Positions 42,591 to 51,062 of a stretch of DNA of 64,000 bases are shown here, piece by piece; positions within the stretch are counted from its first letter, which is position 1; each line of letters starts with the position of its first letter. Source of the DNA: Leptobacterium sp964389205 (GTDB taxonomy: Bacteria; Bacteroidota; Bacteroidia; Flavobacteriales; Flavobacteriaceae); assembly GCA_964389205.1 (NCBI GenBank), contig CAYMDH010000004.1, positions 47,903 to 111,902 of the forward strand, given 5' to 3'. The notes below the pieces were generated by a model that did no database searches, was not told the origin of the DNA, and was given only the letters and a program-made list of their open reading frames with translations. The position numbers were made by a program, and so were the translations under genes.

Positions 42591-45446
42591 TTATTTACTC
42601 AAATACATCTTTCTTTTTGAATATAATTCATAAAAATCATCATCTTTCAAGCTATCTATAAACAAAATACTTTCGCCTGTACTTTTCATTTCTGGCCCTA
42701 ATGTTTTGTCTACATTTGGAAATTTATTAAACGAAAACACAGGTTGTTTTATAGCATATCCATCTAGTTTTGGATTGAAATTAAAGTCTGTGACTTTCTT
42801 TTCTCCCAACATCACTTTAGTAGCATAATTTACATAAGGCTCTTTGTAAGCCTTTGCTATAAAAGGAACTGTTCTTGATGCTCTTGGATTGGCTTCTATA
42901 ATGTAAACAATATCGTCTTTAATTGCAAATTGTATATTGATCAAACCTACTGTATTTAATTCTCTTGCAATTGTATGTGTATGATCAATAATTTGTTGCA
43001 TTACTAAATTTCCTAAATTGAATGCAGGTAAGGTTGCATTAGAATCTCCAGAGTGAACTCCGCAGGGTTCAATATGCTCCATGATTCCTATTATATATAC
43101 ATTCCCATCTGCATCGCAAATTGCATCTGCTTCAGCTTCAATAGCGCCATCTAAATAGTGATCTAATAGTAATTTATTATTTGGAATTTTACGAAGCAAA
43201 CCTACTACATGTTCTACCAAGTCTTCCTTATTAATAACAATTTTCATTCCTTGCCCACCTAAAACATAGGATGGTCTTACTAAAATCGGAAAATCTAATT
43301 CATCTGCCAACGCTAATGCTTCGTCTGCAGTTTCTGCTATACCAAATTCTGGGTAAGGGATATTGTTATTTTTCAATAAGGTTGAAAAGCTTCCTCTATC
43401 TTCTGCCAAATCTAAAGCTTCAAAACTAGTTCCTATAATTTTTACACCATATTTGGTTAGTTTTTCGGCTAATTTCAAGGCTGTTTGACCTCCTAGTTGT
43501 ACAATTACTCCTTCTGGTTTTTCATGACGAATAATGTCATAGATGTGTTCCCAGAAAACAGGTTCAAAATATAACTTATCTGCTGTATCAAAGTCTGTAG
43601 AAACTGTTTCTGGATTACAGTTAATCATAATAGTTTCATAACCACATTCTGCAGCCGCTAAAACACCATGCACACAACAATAATCAAATTCTATTCCTTG
43701 ACCAATTCTATTAGGTCCAGATCCTAATACAACAACTTTCTTTTTATCACTTACAACACTCTCATTGTGCGAATATATTTCTCCTGATGGAGTTTCTACA
43801 ACATTCTCAAAAGTTGAATAGTAATATGGTGTCTTTGCTGTAAACTCTGCAGCACAAGTATCCACTAACTTATAAACGCGCTGTATATTTAATTCTTCTC
43901 TCTTATTGTATACTTGACTTTCTAAACATCCTAACATATGAGCGATCTGACGATCTCCATATCCTTTTTGCTTTGCTTCTAATAATAAATCTTTATTAAG
44001 TGTATCTACAGTAAAAGTTGAAATTTCTTTTTCTAAGTGAAATAACTCTTCATATTGTTTTAAATACCACATATCAATTTTTGTGATATCGTAAATCTGA
44101 CTTAGTGGAATTCCCATGGCTATGGCATCATAAATAACAAACACACGATCCCATGATGCATTTGTTAATTTATCTATAATCTGATTATAGTCTGTATATC
44201 CTTTTCCATCTGCTCCTAACCCGTTACGCTTTATCTCTAAAGATTGTGTTGCTTTATGCAGCGCTTCTTGGAAAGAACGTCCAATTCCCATTACCTCTCC
44301 AACTGCTTTCATTTGTAGCCCTAAGGTTCTGTCTGAACCTTCAAACTTGTCAAAATTCCAACGTGGTATTTTTACAATTACATAATCTAATGTTGGCTCA
44401 AACAATGCCGATGTTGATTTTGTAATTTGATTGTCTAATTCATCTAAAGAATATCCTATTGCCAATTTTGTTGCTACTTTCGCAATTGGGTATCCAGTGG
44501 CTTTACTTGCCAGTGCAGAAGATCTGGATACACGTGGATTTATTTCAATCGCAATAATATCTTCGTTTTCATCTGGACTTACTGCAAATTGCACATTACA
44601 GCCACCTTCAAAATCACCAATACTACGCATCATTTTTATAGACATATCTCGCATTTTCTGATACGTTTTATCAGAAAGCGTCATGGCTGGTGCTACTGTA
44701 ATAGAATCTCCTGTATGAATTCCCATAGGGTCCATATTTTCAATAGAACAGATAATTACAACATTATCATTTCTATCTCTTAATAGTTCTAATTCATACT
44801 CTTTCCACCCCATCATTGCCTTATCGATCATCACTTCATGGATAGGTGAAATTTCTAAACCTCTTCGTAGTTGCTTGTCAAAGTCTTCTTCTTCATAAAC
44901 AATAGCTGCACCCGCTCCTCCTAAAGTATAAGACGCTCTAATACATAATGGAAATCCAAATTCTTGAGCAATTTCTTTTCCTTTCAAGAAAGAAGTAGCT
45001 GTTGCTTGTGGAGCCATCCCTACGCCTATCTTTAACATTAACTCTCTAAACTTCTCTCTATCTTCTGTAATATTAATAGCGTCAATATCTACACCAATTA
45101 ATTTTACTCCAAAATCTTCCCAAATCCCTTTTTCGTCTGCCTCTATACAAAGATTTAATGCTGTTTGACCTCCCATAGTAGGTAGCACTGCATCAATTTG
45201 CGGATGCTCTTTTAAAATTTTAATAATAGATTTTGTTGTTAAAGGCAATAAGTATACATGATCTGCCATCGACGGATCTGTCATAATAGTAGCTGGGTTA
45301 GAATTGATCAATACAGTTTCAATTCCATCTTCTCTTAATGAACGTAACGATTGTGATCCAGAATAATCAAATTCGCAAGCTTGCCCTATGACTATTGGCC
45401 CAGAACCTATAATTAAAATTGATTTAAGATCTTGGTTTTTTGGCAT
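42591..45446 (-). CDS. carB: Carbamoyl-phosphate synthase large subunit, short form
   Basis: A 951-residue enzyme that makes carbamoyl phosphate from bicarbonate, ammonia and two ATP for pyrimidine and arginine synthesis. Two homologous ATP-grasp halves are visible: SGPIVIGQACEFDYSGSQ near residue 13 and GSGPNRIGQGIEFDYCCVHG near 570, each followed by its own EINPRVSRSSALASKATGYP or EANPRASRTVPF motif. It stops after the second synthetase unit at GPEMKSTGESILF plus about 25 residues. The roughly 120-residue C-terminal allosteric (MGS-like) domain of the enterobacterial enzyme is missing. carA is not adjacent. Confidence 0.96.
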   Translation of the reverse strand: MPKNQDLKSILIIGSGPIVIGQACEFDYSGSQSLRSLREDGIETVLINSNPATIMTDPSMADHVYLLPLTTKSIIKILKEHPQIDAVLPTMGGQTALNLCIEADEKGIWEDFGVKLIGVDIDAINITEDREKFRELMLKIGVGMAPQATATSFLKGKEIAQEFGFPLCIRASYTLGGAGAAIVYEEEDFDKQLRRGLEISPIHEVMIDKAMMGWKEYELELLRDRNDNVVIICSIENMDPMGIHTGDSITVAPAMTLSDKTYQKMRDMSIKMMRSIGDFEGGCNVQFAVSPDENEDIIAIEINPRVSRSSALASKATGYPIAKVATKLAIGYSLDELDNQITKSTSALFEPTLDYVIVKIPRWNFDKFEGSDRTLGLQMKAVGEVMGIGRSFQEALHKATQSLEIKRNGLGADGKGYTDYNQIIDKLTNASWDRVFVIYDAIAMGIPLSQIYDITKIDMWYLKQYEELFHLEKEISTFTVDTLNKDLLLEAKQKGYGDRQIAHMLGCLESQVYNKREELNIQRVYKLVDTCAAEFTAKTPYYYSTFENVVETPSGEIYSHNESVVSDKKKVVVLGSGPNRIGQGIEFDYCCVHGVLAAAECGYETIMINCNPETVSTDFDTADKLYFEPVFWEHIYDIIRHEKPEGVIVQLGGQTALKLAEKLTKYGVKIIGTSFEALDLAEDRGSFSTLLKNNNIPYPEFGIAETADEALALADELDFPILVRPSYVLGGQGMKIVINKEDLVEHVVGLLRKIPNNKLLLDHYLDGAIEAEADAICDADGNVYIIGIMEHIEPCGVHSGDSNATLPAFNLGNLVMQQIIDHTHTIARELNTVGLINIQFAIKDDIVYIIEANPRASRTVPFIAKAYKEPYVNYATKVMLGEKKVTDFNFNPKLDGYAIKQPVFSFNKFPNVDKTLGPEMKSTGESILFIDSLKDDDFYELYSKRKMYLSK

Positions 45447-45471
45447 ATTATAAATAGTATTTTAAATTTTT

Positions 45472-45479
45472 CAAAAATA
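45472..45479 (-). promoter_or_regulatory. -7 box of the carB promoter
   Basis: TATTTTTG on the minus strand matches TAnnTTTG, 25 bp upstream of the carB ATG. The -33 element is not clear. Confidence 0.45.
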
Positions 45480-45495
45480 GTTATCGAATAGATAT

Positions 45496-45527
45496 AAAAA
45501 AAGGCGTTACCGTAAAGTAACACCTTT
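45496..45527 (-). terminator. Terminator of rpmH
   Basis: On the minus strand AAAGGTGTTAC pairs with GTAACGCCTTT (one mismatch) and is followed by a T-run, 23 bp after the rpmH stop. Confidence 0.8.
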
Positions 45528-45549
45528 ATATATTAACAATTGTTAATCA

Positions 45550-45708
45550 TTATTTCTTATGTCTAATTTCAGAAGATACACTTAATTTCTTTCTTCCCTT
45601 AGCTCTTCTACGAGCAAGTACCTTTCTGCCATTAGCAGACGCCATTCTTTCTCTGAATCCGTGTTTATTTTTTCTCTTCCTTTTCGAAGGTTGGAATGTT
45701 CTTTTCAT
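45550..45708 (-). CDS. rpmH: 50S ribosomal protein L34
   Basis: A 52-residue, highly basic protein beginning MKRTFQPSKRKRKNKHGFRE, then RMASANGRKVLARRRAKGRK, the invariant L34 sequence. It occupies the exit-tunnel region of the large subunit. It has its own ideal promoter and terminator, so it is a single-gene unit. In many bacteria rpmH sits with rnpA near dnaA; here it does not, and rnpA is not seen next to it. Confidence 0.97.
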   Translation of the reverse strand: MKRTFQPSKRKRKNKHGFRERMASANGRKVLARRRAKGRKKLSVSSEIRHKK

Positions 45709-45787
45709 TTCTTAGTAGCTTAAAATCTTCTTTATTTACTTTTCAAAAAATCTACTATAAATAGATTCATTCGTAAAAAGCGCGGCG

Positions 45788-45818
45788 CAAAGATACAAAG
45801 AGTTTTCACTCTTACAAA
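45788..45818 (-). promoter_or_regulatory. Consensus promoter of rpmH
   Basis: On the minus strand TTTG (45815-45818), a spacer of exactly 19 bp and TATCTTTG (45788-45795) give a perfect match to the Bacteroidota sigma-A consensus. The transcript would have a leader of about 75 nt. Confidence 0.75.
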
Positions 45819-45851
45819 TCTAAATATAAAAATATTTACAATTGTTTTTTA

Positions 45852-45859
45852 TATCTTTG
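45852..45859 (+). promoter_or_regulatory. -7 box of the DUF6263 gene
   Basis: TATCTTTG fits TAnnTTTG. It lies about 57 bp from the rpmH -7 box on the other strand, making a divergent promoter pair, and 28 bp before the ATG at 45887. Confidence 0.55.
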
Positions 45860-45886
45860 CATTTTCAAATATATCCTTATAATTAT

Positions 45887-46774
45887 ATGATTTTCTCAAG
45901 AGCATTACTTCTGATCTTGGTATCCTTCACATTTTGGAATACCAATGCACAAGTTTCGCTGCGCTATGACCTAAAGAAAAACGATTCGTTTGCTGTTAAA
46001 CATCAGGCAATTCAGGTAATTTCTCAAGACATTATAGATAATGAGCAAGTGATTACCAATACTATAAATGGTATCATCCTTTTTACGGTAAAGGATATAA
46101 AACCGAATCGCTATGTTATTGAAATGAAATTTACAGATCTTAAATTGATGGTAAATTCTAATGTTGTTGGAGAACTCATAAATATTGATGCTAAAAAAAT
46201 AGATGAAGAAAATCCACAATCTAAAATATTTAATGGTATTTTAGATTTTCCTATAATTTTTAATATGGAAAAAAATGGGGATATTATTTCTGTAGATGGT
46301 GGTGATGAATTAATTGAAAATATGTTGGCTTCTGCAAGTATAGATGATGCCTTTATGATGGAACTCATGAAAACATCATTACAAAAAGACTACAGTTCAA
46401 AGGCATTAGCAGATAGCTACAAACAAATGACCTACTTCTATCCAAAAAAAGAAGTAGCTGTTAACGATACTTGGGAAAATCATTATAGCGGCGAATTAAG
46501 TGCCAAGAATACATGGAAGCTTAATGCTATATCAAATGGTGAAGCCTCTATTACTGCAAATGGATCTATTAATATGAATCTTGAAGATTCTGGAGCTATT
46601 ATATCATTATCTGGAACACAAAAAATACAACTCGTCACTAATATATCTAATGGGTTTCTTAAAGAAATGATTATAGAGAGTTCTGCCAAAGGAAATTCTA
46701 TCATAGCACAACTTGAGGATACTGATATCCCAACAATGATTACTTCAAAAATCACTTACAATCTGATTAAATAA
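45887..46774 (+). CDS. Secreted DUF6263-like protein
   Basis: A 295-residue protein with signal peptide (LLLILVSFTFWNTNAQ). The mature part is beta-rich, beginning VSLRYDLKKNDSF, with FTVKDIKPNRYVIEMKFTDLKL near residue 70, the conserved-looking YFYPKKEVAVNDTWENHYSG near 183 and a final LEDTDIPTMITSKITYNLIK. This agrees with the DUF6263 family of exported Bacteroidota proteins without known function. ATG at 45887 is used because the frame upstream overlaps the -7 box. Confidence 0.75.
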   Translation: MIFSRALLLILVSFTFWNTNAQVSLRYDLKKNDSFAVKHQAIQVISQDIIDNEQVITNTINGIILFTVKDIKPNRYVIEMKFTDLKLMVNSNVVGELINIDAKKIDEENPQSKIFNGILDFPIIFNMEKNGDIISVDGGDELIENMLASASIDDAFMMELMKTSLQKDYSSKALADSYKQMTYFYPKKEVAVNDTWENHYSGELSAKNTWKLNAISNGEASITANGSINMNLEDSGAIISLSGTQKIQLVTNISNGFLKEMIIESSAKGNSIIAQLEDTDIPTMITSKITYNLIK

Positions 46775-46779
46775 TATAT

Positions 46780-47343
46780 ATGTTCAATAAAAATTTTAAG
46801 CTAGTAATAGCTGCTATTATTATAGGCCTTGCTGTTTGGCAATTTATAAATGCTTACATTGGAAATGGTATTTTACTAATTCTAATAGCGCTTGTTTTTG
46901 TTTTTCTATACTTTAGAAATGAATTCATTTTACTTGCTTTTTTAAGAATGCGAAAACAAGACTTTGCTGGTGTTCAAAAATGGCTAGGCAAAATCAAAAA
47001 TCCTGAAACTGCTCTTATTACTAAACAACAAGGGTATTACAACTATATGCATGGGATTATTTTTTCGCAAACTAATTTAACTCAGGCTGAAAAATATTTT
47101 AAAAAAGCGTTGAAGCTTGGGCTAACTATGGATTATGATCTTGCAATGGCAAAACTAAGTCTTGCAGGCATCGCCATGCAAAAAAGACGTAAAAGAGAAG
47201 CAACTACCTTACTTAATGAAGCTAAAAAATTAGATAAACAAAATATGCTGGCCGATCAAATAAAAATGATGCAGCAACAAATGAAAAAAGCATCTATACC
47301 TAATCAGCATTATGGTGCCCAACAACGAGGTAGGCAACGATAA
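46780..47343 (+). CDS. Membrane-anchored TPR-like protein
   Basis: A 187-residue protein with two adjacent N-terminal hydrophobic segments (LVIAAIIIGLAVWQF and GILLILIALVFVFLY), then a cytosolic helical region with tetratricopeptide-like pairs (QQGYYNYMHGIIFSQTNLTQAEKYFKKALKLG, ATTLLNEAKKLDKQNM) and a Gln/Arg-rich tail. It probably acts as a protein-binding scaffold. It is 5 bp after the DUF6263 gene and therefore likely in the same transcript. Confidence 0.72.
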   Translation: MFNKNFKLVIAAIIIGLAVWQFINAYIGNGILLILIALVFVFLYFRNEFILLAFLRMRKQDFAGVQKWLGKIKNPETALITKQQGYYNYMHGIIFSQTNLTQAEKYFKKALKLGLTMDYDLAMAKLSLAGIAMQKRRKREATTLLNEAKKLDKQNMLADQIKMMQQQMKKASIPNQHYGAQQRGRQR

Positions 47344-47429
47344 ATTTAGATCTATTACTACGATATCTCATTTTTGTTTAATTAGTTTGTCTTCTTTGGG
47401 TGTAAATAAAATAAGAAATGATAAGAAAA

Positions 47430-48374
47430 TTATCTTCCTACTTGATAGTATCCTTTCTCAGGAATCTCAATTTTATACTTTTTTCGAGAAGCATTATTGA
47501 GAAAAGCTTCTCGTAACCAGGGGTTATGAATTTTTAAAATCTTATAATTAATCTCATATTTCTTGGCAAAATCTGCAAAATCAGTAACGGCAGTATCGAC
47601 CTCAATTTCATAGGTTGGAATTGCTGTATAGTAATCTTCTGCTTTTAATTGGAACCCATATTTTTCTGGATTCGAAACTATTTCTTTAATAGCCAAAATT
47701 CTAAAAACATATCTACCTGTTTCTTCTCCCAAAAGAAGGTCATAATAATCTGTGGTTTTTTGACGTTCTTGTTGCGTTATTAAATTACCTCTACCGGTAT
47801 TATACGCTGCTGCTGCTAATGACCAGCTACCAAATTTTTTCTTTGCTCTATTTAAATACTCACAAGCTGCTTCTGTAGATTTTTTAAGGTGATAGCGCTC
47901 ATCTACATTTTTGTTTACTTCCAACCCATGCTCTTTTGCTGTAGCTTTTAAAATTTGCCAATATCCTGTTGCTTTCGCCGGTGATACTACGTTTTGAAGA
48001 CCACTCTCTGCTACGGCCAAATATTTAAAATCATCCGGAATTCCATTTGCTTTTAAAATAGGTTCTATAATTGGAAAGAATTTTTTAGATCTTTTTATTA
48101 ATAACAATGCGTTAGACTGCCAATAAGTATTTACCAATAGCTCTCTATCTATACGCTCTCTTATGTCAGGATTATCTAAAGGAACTTCTTCACCAGCAAA
48201 ACTAAGGCTTTCTGGAATTTCTAATGCGTGTACACCAGATTCTTCTATTACATTAGTTGTTAGTTCTATTTGTTTTAACTTATCTTCTACATCCTTATTT
48301 TGAACAGCATTAATAAGCAATGAAGCTATAAATAATACTCCCAAAATCATTAATCCATTCTTTAAGTAACGCAT
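47430..48374 (-). CDS. Lytic transglycosylase (SLT/MltD-type)
   Basis: A 314-residue murein lytic transglycosylase. After an N-terminal membrane anchor (GLMILGVLFIASLLINAV), the SLT domain at about residues 100-225 has the catalytic Glu in KYLAVAESGLQN near 117, then ATGYWQILKATAKEHGLEV, and AAAYNTGRGNL near 192. The C-terminal part is family specific, and no full LysM domain was recognised. It cleaves peptidoglycan to anhydro-muropeptides at the inner face of the envelope. Confidence 0.9.
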   Translation of the reverse strand: MRYLKNGLMILGVLFIASLLINAVQNKDVEDKLKQIELTTNVIEESGVHALEIPESLSFAGEEVPLDNPDIRERIDRELLVNTYWQSNALLLIKRSKKFFPIIEPILKANGIPDDFKYLAVAESGLQNVVSPAKATGYWQILKATAKEHGLEVNKNVDERYHLKKSTEAACEYLNRAKKKFGSWSLAAAAYNTGRGNLITQQERQKTTDYYDLLLGEETGRYVFRILAIKEIVSNPEKYGFQLKAEDYYTAIPTYEIEVDTAVTDFADFAKKYEINYKILKIHNPWLREAFLNNASRKKYKIEIPEKGYYQVGR

Positions 48375-48411
48375 ACTTTAAATTTTTGCTTAAATATACT
48401 AAACGTGCTTT

Positions 48412-49074
48412 CTATGATAAAATTATTTTGGGAAGATTTTCATTAAACCATTTGTACTTATTAATAATCATGATATGTGTTCCGTTTTTTATAGGAATAT
48501 AATCTTTAATATAAACTGATGGGAATACTGCATCTTTATCACCATGAATGTGAATAACATCTGTCATTGGCGTTACTTGTTGCCAATTTACAATTTGATC
48601 AATAGACCAATCTATATAGTATTTATCACGAATTGATAAGTACTTTTCATATAGAGAAAGACGTTTATTTATAGATTCTCCAAAAGCATATTTTGCTAAT
48701 AACTCTACATTGTTCACTAAACTTGTAGGCAATAGCTTATGAACTTTTGTATATTTTGCAAAAATCATTCTTTTAGGAAGCTCTGTATTAGATTTCACAC
48801 TAGATATAATAATTAGTTTATGAAGTTTTATATGCTTCGCTACTTCCTGTACAATCATACCTCCAAAAGAAACGCCTATTAAAACAGGAGAGTCATGTGT
48901 GATTTTTTTTGATAAGCGTAATGCATAATCAGTAATAGTTTCTCCTCTTTCCGGAATCATCCAATCTAAAAAATGAACTTGAAAAATATCTTCAGGAAGG
49001 GAAATATTCTCAAAGATAGATATATTGGCTGCCATCCCTGGCATCATGTAAACATGTATTTTCTCTTTAACCAT
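48412..49074 (-). CDS. Alpha/beta hydrolase
   Basis: A 220-residue cytosolic hydrolase. Oxyanion-hole region YMMPGMAANISIF near residue 10, nucleophile elbow GVSFGG (Ser near 73), and the late HIHGDKDAVFP near 175 with the Asp, followed by GTHIMI near 199 with the His, complete a triad. Substrate is unknown. It is 37 bp upstream of the lytic transglycosylase gene on the same strand. Confidence 0.82.
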   Translation of the reverse strand: MVKEKIHVYMMPGMAANISIFENISLPEDIFQVHFLDWMIPERGETITDYALRLSKKITHDSPVLIGVSFGGMIVQEVAKHIKLHKLIIISSVKSNTELPKRMIFAKYTKVHKLLPTSLVNNVELLAKYAFGESINKRLSLYEKYLSIRDKYYIDWSIDQIVNWQQVTPMTDVIHIHGDKDAVFPSVYIKDYIPIKNGTHIMIINKYKWFNENLPKIILS

Positions 49075-49120
49075 ATTATAGTTTAGTTCTTGTAATAGAG
49101 AGTATTAAGAATATTTGTCT

Positions 49121-49128
49121 TATCTTTG
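49121..49128 (+). promoter_or_regulatory. -7 box upstream of the small acetyltransferase gene
   Basis: TATCTTTG fits TAnnTTTG exactly and is followed by a leader of about 150 nt that carries a 22-residue open frame (49187-49255). Confidence 0.55.
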
Positions 49129-49288
49129 CAGCGGTAAAAAATAATAATTTATCTCTCTACTCATAAAAACTTAAGGTAAACAAATTATGAAGAAATATTT
49201 AATTAAGCTTCAAACACTTCTTATGTTTTTATTTAAAACGATAACGATATCGTAATCAAAACGTATTTAATAGCAAAAGATATATACA

Positions 49289-49585
49289 ATGACGGACGAA
49301 TTACTAATTCAAGACAACAGTTTCTTAAGACAATTTGAAACAAAAATTGAAGGGAAACTTGCCAAAGTAGAATATGCTTCACAAGACAAAAAAATCTTTC
49401 TAACAAAATTAGAAATTCCAGAAGGGATTATTAATCAAGAGTTTAAAGAAGATTTTCTAAAAGCAATTTTAAAAAATATTGAAGAGAAAAAATTAAAAGT
49501 GGTTCCTACCAGTCCTCAAATAGCAGGGTTTCTCAGAAAGCATAAAGAATACAAAGAGTTACTTCCAGTTGGAATAAGAATATAA
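49289..49585 (+). CDS. Small GNAT-like N-acetyltransferase
   Basis: A 98-residue protein matching the compact Gcn5-related acetyltransferase family (YjdJ/NATD1-type): KIEGKLAKVEYASQDKKIFLTKLEIP forms the central strands, the helix EFKEDFLKAILKNIEEKKLKVVPTSPQIAGFLRKHKEY follows, and the end is LLPVGIRI. It binds acetyl-CoA in characterised relatives; the acceptor is unknown. It is preceded by an unusually long leader. Confidence 0.8.
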   Translation: MTDELLIQDNSFLRQFETKIEGKLAKVEYASQDKKIFLTKLEIPEGIINQEFKEDFLKAILKNIEEKKLKVVPTSPQIAGFLRKHKEYKELLPVGIRI

Positions 49586-49587
49586 TT

Positions 49588-49619
49588 AAAAAAAAGCCTC
49601 TTAAATAAGAGGTTTTTTT
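49588..49619. terminator. Bidirectional terminator between convergent genes
   Basis: CCTCTT and AAGAGG pair around AAAT with a flanking A-run and a seven-T run, located directly between the acetyltransferase stop and the mtaB stop, whose last codon it overlaps. Confidence 0.85.
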
Positions 49620-50952
49620 ATGCAATTTCTTTTTCAAAAATAAAATCAAACCGAACTATACCGTTTTCATCTATCGTTGTTAATTTAATTTTGTGCAATG
49701 TGTTTATTAAATTAGGATTCCAAGGTGTTTTTACCTTCACATAATTTTCTGTGAATCCATGAATATACCCTTCTTTGTTTTCACTTTCAAAAAGCACCTC
49801 TAACGTATTTCCTAATTGACTTTCATAAAATGCTCGGCGTTTCTTTACTGATAGACCACGTAACATTTTACTCCTTTTGCTTCTTACATTTTTAGGTACT
49901 ACACCTTCTAATAAAACAGCTTCTGTATTATCTCGTTCAGAATAGGTAAAGACATGCAGGTAAGAGATGTTTAACTCATTTAAAAAATGATAAGTCTCTA
50001 AAAAAAGAGCCTCTGTTTCTCCTGGAAATCCAACAATTACATCTACTCCAATGCATGCATTGGGCATTTGTTGCTTTATTTTCGTTATCCTATCTACATA
50101 TAGTTCTTTTAGATAACGGCGCTTCATTAACTTCAAAATAGCATTGCTACCACTTTGCAATGGTATATGAAAATGAGGAACGAAAGAAGTGCTTTGTGAT
50201 ACAAATTCTATCGTTTCATTTTTTAATAGATTAGGTTCTATAGAAGAGATACGCAACCGCTCAATTCCTTCAACATTATCTAAAGCCTGTACCAATTCAA
50301 AAAAAGTATGTTCGTGTTTCTTATTACCAAATTCTCCTTTTCCGTAATCACCTATATTAACCCCAGTAAGTACAATCTCTTTAATTCCCTTCTCGCTAAT
50401 TTCTTTGGCGTTTTTTAATACATTTTCTAAGGTATCACTTCTGGATATTCCTCTAGCCAAAGGTATAGTACAATAGGTACATTTATAATCGCATCCATCC
50501 TGCACTTTTAAGAAAGCTCGGGTTCTATCACCAATAGAATAACTGCCTACATAAAAATTAGCTTCTTCTATTTCACAAGAATGAACCTCTCCAAAATCAT
50601 TTTTAGAAAGATCATTAATATAATCTGTTATTTTAAATTTCTCGGTAGCTCCCAATACAAGATCTACACCATCTACAGCAGCAAGTTCTTCAGGTTTAAG
50701 TTGTGCATAGCAACCAACAGCTGCTACAAATGCATCGCTATTTGATTTTTGAGCTTGCTTTACAATTGTTTTAAAGCGTTTGTCTGCATTGTCTGTAACT
50801 GAACAAGTATTAATAACATAGATATCTGCTTTTTCAGAAAAATCGACCCTATCAAAGCCTTCATCTATAAAGCTTCTTGCAATGGTTGATGTCTCAGAAA
50901 AGTTCAATTTACATCCTAAAGTATAAAAAGCAACTTTTTTTCTTGTGTTCAT
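49618..50952 (-). CDS. mtaB: tRNA t6A37 methylthiotransferase
   Basis: A 444-residue radical-SAM enzyme that converts t6A to ms2t6A at tRNA position 37. The N-terminal UPF0004 domain has three cluster-ligating cysteines (TLGCKLN near 14, VINTCSV near 50, AAVGCYAQ near 84). The radical-SAM motif CDYKCTYC is near residue 154, and a TRAM domain is at about 378-440. The sequence order and the LGCKLNF start favour MtaB over the related MiaB and RimO. Confidence 0.93.
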   Translation of the reverse strand: MNTRKKVAFYTLGCKLNFSETSTIARSFIDEGFDRVDFSEKADIYVINTCSVTDNADKRFKTIVKQAQKSNSDAFVAAVGCYAQLKPEELAAVDGVDLVLGATEKFKITDYINDLSKNDFGEVHSCEIEEANFYVGSYSIGDRTRAFLKVQDGCDYKCTYCTIPLARGISRSDTLENVLKNAKEISEKGIKEIVLTGVNIGDYGKGEFGNKKHEHTFFELVQALDNVEGIERLRISSIEPNLLKNETIEFVSQSTSFVPHFHIPLQSGSNAILKLMKRRYLKELYVDRITKIKQQMPNACIGVDVIVGFPGETEALFLETYHFLNELNISYLHVFTYSERDNTEAVLLEGVVPKNVRSKRSKMLRGLSVKKRRAFYESQLGNTLEVLFESENKEGYIHGFTENYVKVKTPWNPNLINTLHKIKLTTIDENGIVRFDFIFEKEIA

Positions 50953-51062
50953 GTATGCAGATTCTTTTATATTTCCTTAAATTTCCGTCATGATTTCTTC
51001 AAAAAAACGACTTAAAAAGCAGTTGTTTTTTTAAGATTGCAAATATACCAACAAATTCTTTG

